Virus record (IMG/VR): IMGVR_UViG_3300036939_000082 | Span: 62,001 to 126,000 of that record | Direction: 5' to 3' (one strand) | Length of the DNA stretch: 64,000 nucleotides | DNA from: a virus | Shown: piece after piece, positions 15,692-24,400 of the stretch | Layout: every line of letters starts with the position of its first letter | Numbering within the stretch: the stretch's first letter is position 1 | Notes under the pieces: generated by a model | The model's input: the letters and a program-made list of their open reading frames with translations, nothing else | The model's database searches: none | What the model was told of the DNA's origin: nothing | Translations under genes and position numbers: made by a program

Positions 15692-15965
15692 TTGTTTCTG
15701 AAAGTGATAAAATCGTGCGAATTCGGTCTTCAGGAAAATTTACAGTTAGTGATTTAAGAGCCGGAATATATCTAATTCCATTATCTTTTGAATCTCTTTG
15801 GGACTTAACTAAGATTTTCCGATACAAAGTTTCACCTAGTCTATACAAACATTCCTCTTTACCTATAGGTGTAATATTAAGCTCGGAGTTTTCTGGAATC
15901 ACTAAAAAACCTGGAATCTTATTGTTAGATTCGAGTGATATACTATCAACGGTAACATAATTCAT
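15684..15965 (-). CDS. Small fibre-module-like protein
   Basis: A 93-residue protein whose LYRKILVKSQRDSKDNGIRYIP segment (in overlapping pieces) resembles the 'D..NGIY' turn of the fibre shaft module and the equivalent region of the 15970 gene. It is probably a single beta module associated with the appendages. The gene is tightly packed between its neighbours (four-base gap upstream, eight-base overlap downstream). Confidence 0.55.
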   Translation of the reverse strand: MNYVTVDSISLESNNKIPGFLVIPENSELNITPIGKEECLYRLGETLYRKILVKSQRDSKDNGIRYIPALKSLTVNFPEDRIRTILSLSETNA

Positions 15966-15969
15966 GCTT

Positions 15970-16320
15970 TTACATTTTTCTAAAACTCTTTTTTAGTCGA
16001 TCAACCGCATCAGACCAAGATCCCGATGAGACTCTATAAATGCCGTTAACCCTAGGGTTAGCTTGTTGGTAAGCTACCGCTCGCCTATTTTTTTCTTCAT
16101 CCCAAGGAACAAGAATTATACCGTTATATTTGGGATCGGAATCTTGAAAGACAAGCGCTCTTCTAAAATAAACTCCTTCTACTTCAATCAACTTTTCTTC
16201 GGAATGCAACGGAGTGCGTTCGCATTCTTTGGCTAAATCTTCTCTGTTTGTCCCAACAAGAAATATTGAAATTTTGTCACAAACTTCAAGTGCTTGCCCG
16301 TCAACCGCAAAATTGCTCAT
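15970..16320 (-). CDS. Small fibre-module protein
   Basis: A 116-residue protein read from the ATG at 16320, which overlaps the preceding stop codon as ATGA; an in-frame extension to 16353 would lie inside that gene. It contains two related beta segments: VYFRRALVFQDSDPKYNGIILVP and RRAVAYQQANPRVNGIYRVSSGSWSDAV, each quoted here only as key words FQDSDPKYNGI and NPRVNGIYRV. They match the fibre shaft module pattern. It is translationally coupled to the large appendage gene upstream. Confidence 0.65.
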   Translation of the reverse strand: MSNFAVDGQALEVCDKISIFLVGTNREDLAKECERTPLHSEEKLIEVEGVYFRRALVFQDSDPKYNGIILVPWDEEKNRRAVAYQQANPRVNGIYRVSSGSWSDAVDRLKKSFRKM

Positions 16321-17960
16321 AAATTTATTTTGTAAACGGGAATTACAGTGCAAGGTTCAAAACCTTTGTTGCTCAATACTATACCATCTCCATAGCTACC
16401 GACAACAGAAACAGTTGGCGAAGGATACAAGAAATCTACTCCATAATTCTGCCAAGGAACAATGGTTTCACCGTTGGGCGCAGGCTGCGAAATTATTTGA
16501 CCGGGAAGCAACAGCTCTATAGTATCGAGTTTCAACCTTCGAGACGCATTGTCAGCAGAAATTACTTCAACAGTCCGGATGTCTGCACCCGCAAGGGTTT
16601 GTATAAAAGCCTTTCCAGGCTTGAAGGATAGAGTTGAGTTGATCTGTACTTCTTGCGTTGAAGGAAATAATTTTTCAATTTCCTGCGGGTCGATCGCCAA
16701 AAACGGCATTCTTGCTGCTGCGTAGCCGGGAACAACAAAACCAGATTCGTCAACCGAAGCAGGCGGGACTTCTACGGGTTTACCGATAAACTTTTGTGCG
16801 GAAGATCCAATAATTTCAGCCGGAATAGGAATTCCCTCAAACAATCGTTTGATATCTTTGAGAGCCAAGTGTCCGATTTCAACCCTGCCGTCTTCCATTA
16901 AACCTTCGGTGCAAACCAAGTGCTGAAAGCACCTCAGTCCTTCGCTCGACAAAACCATTGCTGCTTCGGATGCTCGGTACAGATTTGGGGAAGGCGTTTT
17001 TGCTGCCAGCTTTCCGTCTATGTAGACGTTTGTCATTCCAGTTTCGCCAACTACCTGCACGTAAAATTTAAAATTGTTTGGCAATTCTTCACTTGCAACA
17101 GAAGAAGTACCGATTTCTACGCACAACTTTTTATCTTTGATTGCTACTTTAAAATCGCCGCATTCGACAACATTGCCGTCGCCCCTCCAGTATTCGATCG
17201 CGCCCATCACTCCAAAAGTTCTCAAACCTTTTAACGGCGATTGGTGGTAATAAAGAATTGTTGGCTCTACAGGTACAATAGCTGACTGCTGGTACACCGG
17301 AAGGGTAGGAAAATTCCTTCTTTCAACTTGCACGATCGTCACTTCGAGCGTCATTGAATTTTCCATAAAAAATTCAATGTGAACCAAAGTTTCGTCAATT
17401 GGGACAAATTGAATGTCAATTCGTTTGTTTGCGTCGATCGCGTCGTTGAGCATTTCACCCAAGGAAGCTTGAGCTAGTATCGATCCAGACTGAGTTACGC
17501 GAAATACATCACCCACACCGGCGCTGCCGTTGGCAAGCCGCAGAACAGTCCAAGCTGTGTGTGCTTTATTCGGCTCTAGGTGGATCGACCGCCTCAATAT
17601 TTGACGCTTTCGACTTTCTTCGTCTTGACCTTTTCCGGCAATAACGGCGATCGAATCGGCTTCTTGACGGACAGATACCGCGCCGCGGGTAACTTCCCGA
17701 CGAACAAAAACGTTAGAACCTGCAATCCACTCTGAACTTTTTAAATCGTCGGAATATGTTAATAAATTTACAATTTCCGGTGCAATTACAAAATTGCCGC
17801 TGTTGTAAATTGCTGGCTCGTTGCTTGATATCGCTATCAAATCTAAAGATCCATTTATTTCTTTTTCAAGAAACAAAGGAGAAGGTCTGCTGAAGGTTGG
17901 AAGTCTACCTTGATAAAAATCTCCAAACGTACCTTTAATTCCGAAATTAATTTTTCCCAT
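16317..17960 (-). CDS. Large tail appendage protein, lectin-like
   Basis: A 547-residue protein with mixed beta structure. Residues of about 245-345 (GAIEYWRGDGNVVECGDFKVAIKDKK ... FYVQVVGETGMTNVYIDGKLAAK, given in part) look like a LamG/concanavalin-type jelly roll, with the typical G..NvYIDGkl strand. Such domains bind sugars on cell surfaces. It lies between the 738-residue protein and small fibre modules, so it is likely part of the adsorption apparatus. The N-terminal 60 residues may be the attachment region. Confidence 0.6.
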   Translation of the reverse strand: MGKINFGIKGTFGDFYQGRLPTFSRPSPLFLEKEINGSLDLIAISSNEPAIYNSGNFVIAPEIVNLLTYSDDLKSSEWIAGSNVFVRREVTRGAVSVRQEADSIAVIAGKGQDEESRKRQILRRSIHLEPNKAHTAWTVLRLANGSAGVGDVFRVTQSGSILAQASLGEMLNDAIDANKRIDIQFVPIDETLVHIEFFMENSMTLEVTIVQVERRNFPTLPVYQQSAIVPVEPTILYYHQSPLKGLRTFGVMGAIEYWRGDGNVVECGDFKVAIKDKKLCVEIGTSSVASEELPNNFKFYVQVVGETGMTNVYIDGKLAAKTPSPNLYRASEAAMVLSSEGLRCFQHLVCTEGLMEDGRVEIGHLALKDIKRLFEGIPIPAEIIGSSAQKFIGKPVEVPPASVDESGFVVPGYAAARMPFLAIDPQEIEKLFPSTQEVQINSTLSFKPGKAFIQTLAGADIRTVEVISADNASRRLKLDTIELLLPGQIISQPAPNGETIVPWQNYGVDFLYPSPTVSVVGSYGDGIVLSNKGFEPCTVIPVYKINL

Positions 17961-17963
17961 TTT

Positions 17964-20180
17964 CTAAACCAAGGTAAATAAATCGAATGCAGTTCCAGCA
18001 GAAGTGTCGCAAGCAACAGCAGTTCCGCCAACTCCGTCGTGCGTTACAACCAACAGCCTGATTTCTTTTTCCTTCCGAATCACGATCGCCACAACGCCTT
18101 GAAACAGAGAGTCGTGAGATAAATTAGGAAGCCTGAAGCCCATCGTTTCGCCCCCGATCGCCAGTCGCCCCTCAATTCCCCGATCTCCCAGAATAGGAGC
18201 GATCGGATTTTTCACGTATTCTATCGTTTGACCCAAAAAAGGAAGCGCTAGCCCCGGACTGGCTTGAATTGGCAAAACCCGCATTGTCAAAGGACCCGGG
18301 TAAGTTTCGCCGGCAAGGTGAATCGGTCCGTAGAGTTCGGGCGCTCTAGCTGCGCTGGCTTGAGGCAGGTATTTGGCGATCGGGGAAAATCGAAAAGTCG
18401 CTTCTCCCCGGTGTACCGTGTTGCCACCGCCTTGAGAATGAGCCACAAACAGGGGATCGGAAATTATTTCGGCACCGTCGAGCAAGCCCGCGTCGCCCAG
18501 ACCTTCATATTTGGGATAAGCCAAAAGGAATTGCATTTTGTCCGAAGGGCGGGGGCTGCGGTAAACTAGGGCTCTGTAAGCCGTGTTCGGACGCGAAACC
18601 CTGACGATCGGCGAATCCAGCCTTCCGGAGATTCCTTCTATAAAAGCAAAACATCCGCCGGGTTCGTCCGGAACAGCTACCATTCCAAAAGCATTGGACT
18701 GAACTACAACATCTTCATATAAATAGAGTATTCCAGACCGCTCCCGCGCCATGACAGCAATTATTGACTGATCGCCTGCGGGTTCTTGATACTCTATTAG
18801 GTCGTTTTGACCGCCTTCTCGAATGTTAGCCTCAGCCAATTCTTTCCCAGCAAACCAAACTTTTTCGCAGCGGCGGAAAGGAACTTGAAAACCGCATCCG
18901 GGCGGGTAGCAAATTGCTGGAACGCAGTAGGCAATACCGCCGGGTTTGATTGAAGAATCTTCGCTGGCAATCCAAGCCAACACCCCAGAATGTCCGAGCC
19001 TAGTAAATCGCCCCAAACTAGATTGGTCTTTGCCGTCGGGACTGTAAATCTTGTGAAGGGAAAGATTTTCTGAAAAGTACGTGCCGTAGGGAGTCGGTTG
19101 CTGCAAGACGATCGACACCAGCGCGCGGTCGGTTCCGTCGTTTTCTGCTCGAACTTTTACTACCGAAATGTTGTCGGTAACGGCTTGATCCAAGAAAGTC
19201 ATGCGCTGCCCGTTGGCAATCATGTTCGTTCCGTTCGAGGCGATCGCCGCTTCTCCCGGAGAACTGTTTCCTTGAATCGTCCCCAAGGACAAGTTCTGAA
19301 CTGTTCGGGAATAGTTGCGGCTGAAACCGGAAAACAGATCTACGATTCGCTTCCAGGCGATCGTGTTGACATCTTCCGTCGAAGCGGAGCCATCTAAAAT
19401 GATCCCGATAATGTCAATGCCGTCGCCACCCGTGTAGCCTCCTTCTGTATAGTTGGCTTTGCGGCGAACCGTACAAATTTGCAGTACATCTATATGATCT
19501 GGAAAAACTCGATAGCTTTTTGATTCCATCCAGTTGTCGTCGATCGCCCAGATGTGATGTTCGCCAAACGGAAACCCTGTACCGCCTTTTTTAGTTACGG
19601 TAAATCGGTGGTGCGCGTCAATGTCGCCGCTGCGGGGAATCGCCGTCAATTGGCGAAAATCTTCTGGGGCGATCGGTTCGGGACACAAGATGGCAATAAA
19701 AAACACCCTTTTTCTGCGGGAGTTCTCGCCTACCATCTGCTTGATCTGAATTTCTTGTGTTTGTTCGTCTTGATCCCGGTACGAGAATTCTAGCTGACCC
19801 AGTTCTGGGTCTTGTTCTGCGCCAACTTCGCAACTGAACGCAACTAAGTATAAATAATCCTCCCGGTTGACAATCGACCCGGCTGACGCCTTAATAGATG
19901 GAATCTTCAGGTTAAAGTCTAAGCTGAGTCCGTCGTTCGGATAAATCGGTAGGTGCGCTTTACCGCGAACTTGGTAGACATTTTGTTCGGAGGCGATCGG
20001 AGTGACTTGCGGCAGCTTTAGCCACTTCGGCTCTCCTCGGGAGCAGTAAATATATTGAACTTGAATATCGTTGTTGAGGTTAACTTCCTCCGCAAGAAGG
20101 ACGGATATGTCTCCAATGCCTTCTGGAGCCTTGGGATTGACCGCCAGATCGTTAACTTTTCTTTGAAATGGTTCAGCCAC
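17964..20180 (-). CDS. Large tail/baseplate appendage protein with an ILDGSAS segment
   Basis: A 738-residue protein started at GTG 20180, which has a GGAG Shine-Dalgarno sequence eleven bases upstream. Most of it is beta-rich with Gly/Pro turns. About residues 250-300 hold DIIGIILDGSASTEDVNTIAW, where DGSAS resembles a MIDAS D-x-S-x-S of von Willebrand A domains; the rest of a vWA fold is not evident to me. Position after tail protein I suggests a baseplate-attached or wedge component. A terminator-like hairpin precedes it. Confidence 0.55.
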   Translation of the reverse strand: MAEPFQRKVNDLAVNPKAPEGIGDISVLLAEEVNLNNDIQVQYIYCSRGEPKWLKLPQVTPIASEQNVYQVRGKAHLPIYPNDGLSLDFNLKIPSIKASAGSIVNREDYLYLVAFSCEVGAEQDPELGQLEFSYRDQDEQTQEIQIKQMVGENSRRKRVFFIAILCPEPIAPEDFRQLTAIPRSGDIDAHHRFTVTKKGGTGFPFGEHHIWAIDDNWMESKSYRVFPDHIDVLQICTVRRKANYTEGGYTGGDGIDIIGIILDGSASTEDVNTIAWKRIVDLFSGFSRNYSRTVQNLSLGTIQGNSSPGEAAIASNGTNMIANGQRMTFLDQAVTDNISVVKVRAENDGTDRALVSIVLQQPTPYGTYFSENLSLHKIYSPDGKDQSSLGRFTRLGHSGVLAWIASEDSSIKPGGIAYCVPAICYPPGCGFQVPFRRCEKVWFAGKELAEANIREGGQNDLIEYQEPAGDQSIIAVMARERSGILYLYEDVVVQSNAFGMVAVPDEPGGCFAFIEGISGRLDSPIVRVSRPNTAYRALVYRSPRPSDKMQFLLAYPKYEGLGDAGLLDGAEIISDPLFVAHSQGGGNTVHRGEATFRFSPIAKYLPQASAARAPELYGPIHLAGETYPGPLTMRVLPIQASPGLALPFLGQTIEYVKNPIAPILGDRGIEGRLAIGGETMGFRLPNLSHDSLFQGVVAIVIRKEKEIRLLVVTHDGVGGTAVACDTSAGTAFDLFTLV

Positions 20181-20205
20181 TCAAATGCTTCTCCAAAAAA
20201 AAATA

Positions 20206-20238
20206 ACCAAGACTCGTTTGAGGGAGTCCCGGCTTGGG
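20206..20238 (-). terminator. Leader hairpin before the 738-residue protein
   Basis: On the minus strand AAGCCGGGACTC pairs imperfectly with GAGTCTTGGTT, followed by A and nine T residues. The GGAG Shine-Dalgarno sequence begins immediately after the T-tract. A TATAAT-like hexamer lies on the upstream side of the hairpin. Confidence 0.6.
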
Positions 20239-20311
20239 AAATTATACAGGGTATGGTGCAATCAATACACTGGGTCGATTATAGCGGATCGGGCGGGCGA
20301 TCGCAAGTCAA

Positions 20312-20725
20312 TTAATTTTGGGCGATCGTATCTAAAAGTTTTAGAGCAACTCTCGTTTTCGCTACTTCGCGCAGAAAGGAACGTTCCGGAGGTTTCATTC
20401 TCTGAAATATACTAACTATTTGTATCGCAATACCCATAATTGTTTCGACAAGTTTTCCTCTAGGTATTTCATCAATCATTTGTCGCCAAAAAGAATCAAA
20501 CAAGTTAGAAAATTCATCGTATGTAACAGAATCTACCCAAATTCCTAATGTTTTATTTAGGACGCTTTTGGATATTAAATCTTGAGCTTGCAAAAAGTCT
20601 GTAAATAATTCCATTAAATAACCGTCCATGTGCTTGGTGTACTCTTTACTGGATTCCGTGTTGTTTGCAATTGATTCCATTTTTAAAGTAAACGGCGAAA
20701 TAGAAACATCTGTTATTTTCATCAA
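20312..20725 (-). CDS. Hypothetical protein of the RHH regulatory unit
   Basis: A 137-residue, largely helical protein with no recognised family. Its ATG overlaps the stop of the 20722-21270 gene by four bases, so it is the third gene of a coupled unit headed by a ribbon-helix-helix protein. The unit interrupts the leftward tail block and has its own promoter, which marks it as an inserted cassette. Confidence 0.6.
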   Translation of the reverse strand: MMKITDVSISPFTLKMESIANNTESSKEYTKHMDGYLMELFTDFLQAQDLISKSVLNKTLGIWVDSVTYDEFSNLFDSFWRQMIDEIPRGKLVETIMGIAIQIVSIFQRMKPPERSFLREVAKTRVALKLLDTIAQN

Positions 20726-21270
20726 TTTTCCTCTACTTCGTAATACAAATTGTCTCCCGGTAGTCGCAAAGCAGCCAGTTCAGCTTTATTTTCAGCAAGT
20801 GCTTCAAGATATTGTTTAAATGTCATTCCAAACAATTTACGTTTTACGTCTGGCGATTGCTGCGGTTTTCCGAAAGCATCTCGAAACCGAGACTCAATAC
20901 CTTCAAGGGTAAACGCCGACTGAATAGCGATCGCCCGCTTATTATTCGCGTTTGCTTCAACGGCGATTATCAATGTTAATTCTTTGAGACTTATAGTCTG
21001 TGCTTTTGTCGCGCCACCCCTACCCTGTCTCTGAATCGCTACAGGAAGTGGGTTGTACCTAAAACCTTCAGCCTGTAAAGCTTTAAGCTTTTTAGGAGCC
21101 TTTGAGGGTAGTACCAAAAACCAATCTCTTTGGTAGCCCAAAAGTATAGACGTACCAACAATGCCTGCCCGAAATTCTTCATTTGGCATTAGGTAGTCGT
21201 CGATCGCCAGTGTGTCACTAAGTCGCACAGTAGCTGCTACTACTTTAATCGGTTCGCTTTTATCACTCAT
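20722..21270 (-). CDS. Hypothetical regulator-like protein downstream of RHH
   Basis: A 182-residue protein. The segment from residue 84 to 137 (a GATKAQTISLKELTLIIAVEANAN part followed by KRAIAIQSAFTLEGIESRFRDAFG, quoted in pieces) resembles the C-terminal part of a family of cyanobacterial proteins that end in a helical AFG motif; their function is unknown to me. It overlaps the RHH gene by eight bases. A partner of the repressor, or a phage-encoded regulator, fits the context. Confidence 0.55.
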   Translation of the reverse strand: MSDKSEPIKVVAATVRLSDTLAIDDYLMPNEEFRAGIVGTSILLGYQRDWFLVLPSKAPKKLKALQAEGFRYNPLPVAIQRQGRGGATKAQTISLKELTLIIAVEANANNKRAIAIQSAFTLEGIESRFRDAFGKPQQSPDVKRKLFGMTFKQYLEALAENKAELAALRLPGDNLYYEVEEN

Positions 21271-21427
21271 TTCCTAAAATCTCCCTGTCTTTGTTTTTAG
21301 GCAACCGTCTAATGAATAAGCGAACAACGTCTGTCATGTGCAATCCTTGACGATCGGCTTCTTTTTGAAGTTGATCGCGCTCTTCCTTTGTTAGTGTCAC
21401 CTGAAAGCTATATGACCTATTTATCAA
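21263..21427 (-). CDS. Ribbon-helix-helix DNA-binding protein
   Basis: A 54-residue protein read from a TTG at 21427, five bases after a GGAGG Shine-Dalgarno sequence. A longer frame from 21493 would start inside the promoter. It has the RHH layout: beta strand RSYSFQVTL, helix TKEERDQLQKEADRQG, turn, helix MTDVVRLFIRRL. RHH proteins dimerise and insert the strand in the DNA major groove. A promoter covered by inverted repeats sits directly upstream, so autoregulation is likely. It heads a coupled three-gene unit. Confidence 0.75.
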   Translation of the reverse strand: MINRSYSFQVTLTKEERDQLQKEADRQGLHMTDVVRLFIRRLPKNKDREILGNE

Positions 21428-21434
21428 ACTTGCC

Positions 21435-21490
21435 TCCGCGTCTGTATAAACATTGTATCTACTAATGATACAGACAGGTACACAGCAAGT
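21435..21490 (-). promoter_or_regulatory. Promoter with overlapping operator for the RHH unit
   Basis: On the minus strand TTGACT, 17 bases, TATCAT. The -10 box is embedded in nested inverted repeats: TGTATC-N7-GATACA, and outer half-sites GTCTGTAT and ATACAGAC about 20 bases apart. This is the arrangement expected for an autoregulated RHH gene. Confidence 0.65.
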
Positions 21491-23403
21491 CAAGCTAATT
21501 GTAGAATTATTCTTACGCCAAAACCGCCAATCGCCGCCACAAACAAAGACTTATCAAAACAGCGCGCTTCAATCAATTCACCTGTTAAGTATATTTTGAT
21601 AGAATCGACGAAAGTGTCGGATTCACATCGCCCCAAGAATTCAACCAGTAAGTACGGAAACTCTCTAGAAACAGCAGTTGATCGCCTTGCTGTTTTCCAT
21701 TTCGCATTGCTGAGAGCAACTATAGAAATAGGGGGATAGACCAGCCAGCCAAGTGTCGTCGATAGCTGGCACTCCCAATTCTTAGAGTCTGACGCCTGTT
21801 TTAACATTGGGAATAGCTCGTGCAGGGCGATCGCCCGCTGTGGAATTACTTCTTTCTCAACAACCGTTAGGATGCGTCGGCTGTACCGACGAGTGAAGTG
21901 GCACAACTGAATTAATTCAGTAGTTTCAGCGCTCGATCGCCCTTGCCCCGATTTTCTAACGAAGTAATTCCAAGGTGCGCCAGAATTCCAAAAACCAGAG
22001 GCAATAATTGAGCCAATCTTTTTAACTTCTTCAACCTTGGTTGCAGCATAGGGCTGTAGAAAATTTTGGTGCAAGTCAAAAAAGCGATCGCCCTGGAACG
22101 CTGAAATACTTGTAAGACGATCGCCCGTTGGTATTTCAGTTTCGACAGTCGTAACTTCTACTGTTAAAATCTGTTCGCTAAATCGCCCGCCCGACACAAC
22201 CTTTTCTGAAACCTCAAGCCAAATTCCCGGACTGCAAATTAAGGTTTCCACCTTTGCAGACTCAGTTAAAACGCCGTCGCCGTAATAAAACTTAGCAGGG
22301 TGTGCGCGCGATCGCCCCGACTCATCGGAAACTTTGGCGACAGTTCCGTAGAGATCCCCGTAAAAAGCTAATGCCATTGGCGGGCGAGGGGGAGGAATAA
22401 CAGTTGTTGGTTTCGCCCATCCAAAAGCGTCGCCGTACCGACAAGCTTTATCCCAAAAAGTCCAGCGCCTTTCTGCCCTGACAACTTCTTGCTGTTTTTT
22501 GACGAGCCGGGGCTGGTAGCGATCGCCGTAGTGGATGCCGTCGCACTCAAACTTGTACTTGTGGGCGATCGGTTTTGGCGGTAAAACTTTTGGTTCTAAT
22601 GCTTTGACGGGAAAATGAAACCATCCGATTACGGTCGGGGTCGATGTTGCCATCCAAATCTCGTGATTGAGATTGAATATATCGGGGAATATTTTGTGCC
22701 AGTCGGTTTCGTCTAATTCGTTGAAGTGCATCCAGGGGCGGTATATTCCCATCATCGAACACTCATCGGAAATTTCGTTGGGCTTGCGGTACAGCAGCCG
22801 GCGACTGCTGTACCTGTTGCCGTAAACCCAACTGCCACCGGGATCTGTAAATATTTTGTAGCGAGGTCGGTAAGTCCTTCCGGGAGCGTCGCCCCAACCC
22901 ATCCGCTGCAAGTCGTTGAAAGTTTGAGTGCGGAAATGATTGTAGCGAGTTCCGCAGGTTATCCAGTTGGGCGGTTCTTCGAGCGGGAACCGACCCAGGG
23001 GTTGTCTGATTTCTAGTAGATGGCGATCGTCCGACTTGTCCCAAAGCAGCCACAGGGCGATCGCCATCCGAATCCCTTTTTCCGTTCCTTTAATCTGCCA
23101 ATACTTCCAGGCAGATTTAATTAGATTTCGTTTGTGGATTGTTGGCCACTCGGGATTGATACCAATTCCCAAATAGTGATCTTCAATTTTCCCCAAACCA
23201 ACAAATTGACCTAGCCAGTCCAAGTGTGGAAAAGATGCGGGGTGATCTGGATCGTAGAGATATTCTTGGAGCTGGACTATCTTGTAGAGGATGTCCAGTT
23301 GTGGCTGGACTCCTACGTCGCACAAATGCTGCAATAAACCGATTTCGTCCGCCAACTGTGCGTACAGCGGAAGCATTTCAAAGAGGCGACGAGAATGTGG
23401 CAT
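21490..23403 (-). CDS. Phage tail protein I (baseplate wedge, P2 gpI-like) with long C-terminal extension
   Basis: A 637-residue protein. The first 130 residues have the tail protein I layout: YAQLADEIGLLQHL, then LDWLGQFVGL, then KRNLIKSAWKYWQIKGTEKGIRMAI, quoted in pieces. That region links wedge proteins of simple contractile tails. The rest is a Trp/Tyr-rich extension probably involved in fibre attachment. It follows the TIG protein gene in the tail block, with a moron pair between them, and its N-terminus starts just left of a plus-strand Calx-beta gene. Confidence 0.75.
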   Translation of the reverse strand: MPHSRRLFEMLPLYAQLADEIGLLQHLCDVGVQPQLDILYKIVQLQEYLYDPDHPASFPHLDWLGQFVGLGKIEDHYLGIGINPEWPTIHKRNLIKSAWKYWQIKGTEKGIRMAIALWLLWDKSDDRHLLEIRQPLGRFPLEEPPNWITCGTRYNHFRTQTFNDLQRMGWGDAPGRTYRPRYKIFTDPGGSWVYGNRYSSRRLLYRKPNEISDECSMMGIYRPWMHFNELDETDWHKIFPDIFNLNHEIWMATSTPTVIGWFHFPVKALEPKVLPPKPIAHKYKFECDGIHYGDRYQPRLVKKQQEVVRAERRWTFWDKACRYGDAFGWAKPTTVIPPPRPPMALAFYGDLYGTVAKVSDESGRSRAHPAKFYYGDGVLTESAKVETLICSPGIWLEVSEKVVSGGRFSEQILTVEVTTVETEIPTGDRLTSISAFQGDRFFDLHQNFLQPYAATKVEEVKKIGSIIASGFWNSGAPWNYFVRKSGQGRSSAETTELIQLCHFTRRYSRRILTVVEKEVIPQRAIALHELFPMLKQASDSKNWECQLSTTLGWLVYPPISIVALSNAKWKTARRSTAVSREFPYLLVEFLGRCESDTFVDSIKIYLTGELIEARCFDKSLFVAAIGGFGVRIILQLA

Positions 23404-23439
23404 TTTTTATTGTATAATTTTTGATTACAATTTAATTGT

Positions 23440-23766
23440 ATGTTTGTATTGAGCAGTCCATCGCTGATTGTAGCAGAAGGTCGGTTAGCGCGATTCTCTG
23501 TAATCAGAAAACAAGATATCTCTCTTCCAGAAAGAGTCCGGGTTACTTCGCAAAACGGAACAGCTAAAGCGGGTATTGACTTTGATCGCCTCGATCGCCT
23601 TTTGTTGTTCATACCCGGTCAGAGGCAGTGCGATATAGAAATTCCAATATTTGAAGATAATAGTTTAAACTTCGATCGTGACTTTACCGTACATTTAAGT
23701 TCAATAAGTGAAATCGGAGAGCCAAATATAATGAATGTAGAAATAGTTGACGTATGCTTTGATTGA
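23440..23766 (+). CDS. Calx-beta-like domain protein, plus strand
   Basis: A 108-residue single Calx-beta domain: LIVAEGRLARFSVIR, TSQNGTAKAGIDFD and FEDNSLNFDRDFTVHLSS follow the family pattern with the conserved GTA-x-x-G-x-D-F turn. It is a homologue of the leftward 11823 gene. It starts 37 bases from the divergent tail protein I gene. A tail decoration or adhesive role is inferred from the domain; being in the opposite orientation to the tail block, it may be an added cassette. Confidence 0.7.
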   Translation: MFVLSSPSLIVAEGRLARFSVIRKQDISLPERVRVTSQNGTAKAGIDFDRLDRLLLFIPGQRQCDIEIPIFEDNSLNFDRDFTVHLSSISEIGEPNIMNVEIVDVCFD

Positions 23767-23769
23767 TGC

Positions 23770-23799
23770 TTGCTTATTTTGTTTTTCTTGGGTTATAGT
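23770..23799 (+). promoter_or_regulatory. Promoter of the 23825 gene
   Basis: TTGCTT (23770-23775), 18 bases, TATAGT (23794-23799), then an A-rich ACAACAAAGCA leader to the ATG. Confidence 0.55.
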
Positions 23800-23824
23800 A
23801 TTAATATGTGTATACAACAAAGCA

Positions 23825-24103
23825 ATGAGAAGCATAAACGTCAAAATTTCTTGTTTCACAGGATACTGGATAGTTCCAAAATCTAATATTGAAAAGTTCA
23901 AGGAAACTGCCTTGTCAATACCCCGAACTAACGGGATAATCTTCGACGAATTTGCAGAAAGATTAAGACCTTTAGCAGAGGAATATGTGTCGGTTGGCGA
24001 AATAGCCAGACAGTGGAGAGAATGGAATTATAATATTCCAGAATTTGGTTCTAATAATTTCCCTAAAAACGACGCAAGTGTTGTAATAGACATACAGTCG
24101 TAA
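23825..24103 (+). CDS. Hypothetical moron protein
   Basis: A 92-residue protein read from the ATG at 23825 after a cassette-type leader; a longer frame from 23747 would overlap the Calx-beta gene and its promoter. It has a short N-terminal beta strand region (INVKISCFTGYWIVP) followed by helices. I do not recognise it. A strong terminator follows six bases after the stop. Confidence 0.6.
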   Translation: MRSINVKISCFTGYWIVPKSNIEKFKETALSIPRTNGIIFDEFAERLRPLAEEYVSVGEIARQWREWNYNIPEFGSNNFPKNDASVVIDIQS

Positions 24104-24109
24104 TTGTTA

Positions 24110-24151
24110 AAAAGTCCGCAACCTATTAATTTAGGTTGCGGACTTTTTTGT
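24110..24151 (+). terminator. Intrinsic terminator of the 23825 gene
   Basis: AAAGTCCGCAACCTA pairs with TAGGTTGCGGACTTT around a short loop, followed by TTTG. Confidence 0.85.
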
Positions 24152-24164
24152 ATTTGTTTTTATC

Positions 24165-24310
24165 TACGATCAAGTCAAAGTCAAGCAACTTTTCTGAGCT
24201 TTGAGAATCTCGATCGCCAGATCTAAATTTAACGACACCGAATCTAGAGCTGACACCCGATTTTCAAGTTCGGTGATTTGCCTCGACCGAGCAATCGCCT
24301 TTTTGCAGTT
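24165..24310 (-). pseudogene. Diverged remnant of the 3' end of a TIG-protein gene
   Basis: Read on the minus strand, this encodes SRQITELENRVSALDSV, then LNLDLAIEILKAQ and a stop. That aligns with the last about 45 codons of the intact gene at 24889-25707 (SRQISELEQRMMAMDSM, LNLDLAIAILKAQ). It has many silent and replacement differences, so it is an allele-like second copy rather than a fresh duplication. It has no start or upstream body. It and the intact gene end flank the inserted 24401 cassette. Confidence 0.75.
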
Positions 24311-24337
24311 AAAATATTTAATACATCGATTAATATC

Positions 24338-24366
24338 TTGTTTAATTTAATTACTTAAGTTATAAT
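24338..24366 (+). promoter_or_regulatory. Promoter of the 24401 gene
   Basis: TTGTTT (24338-24343), 17 bases, TATAAT (24361-24366). The boxes and spacing are identical to those at 684 and 1201. Confidence 0.7.
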
Positions 24367-24400
24367 ATAATTAAGTACAAATTAATCACAAAACAAACAA

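Noticed and set aside
17964-20180. Complete von Willebrand A domain
   Set aside because: Only one DGSAS-like motif is visible; the other MIDAS residues and fold pattern were not found, so I list it only as a segment.
21428-21493. N-terminal extension of the RHH protein
   Set aside because: It would begin in the -35 box and cross the operator; the GGAGG and TTG at 21427 give a better start.
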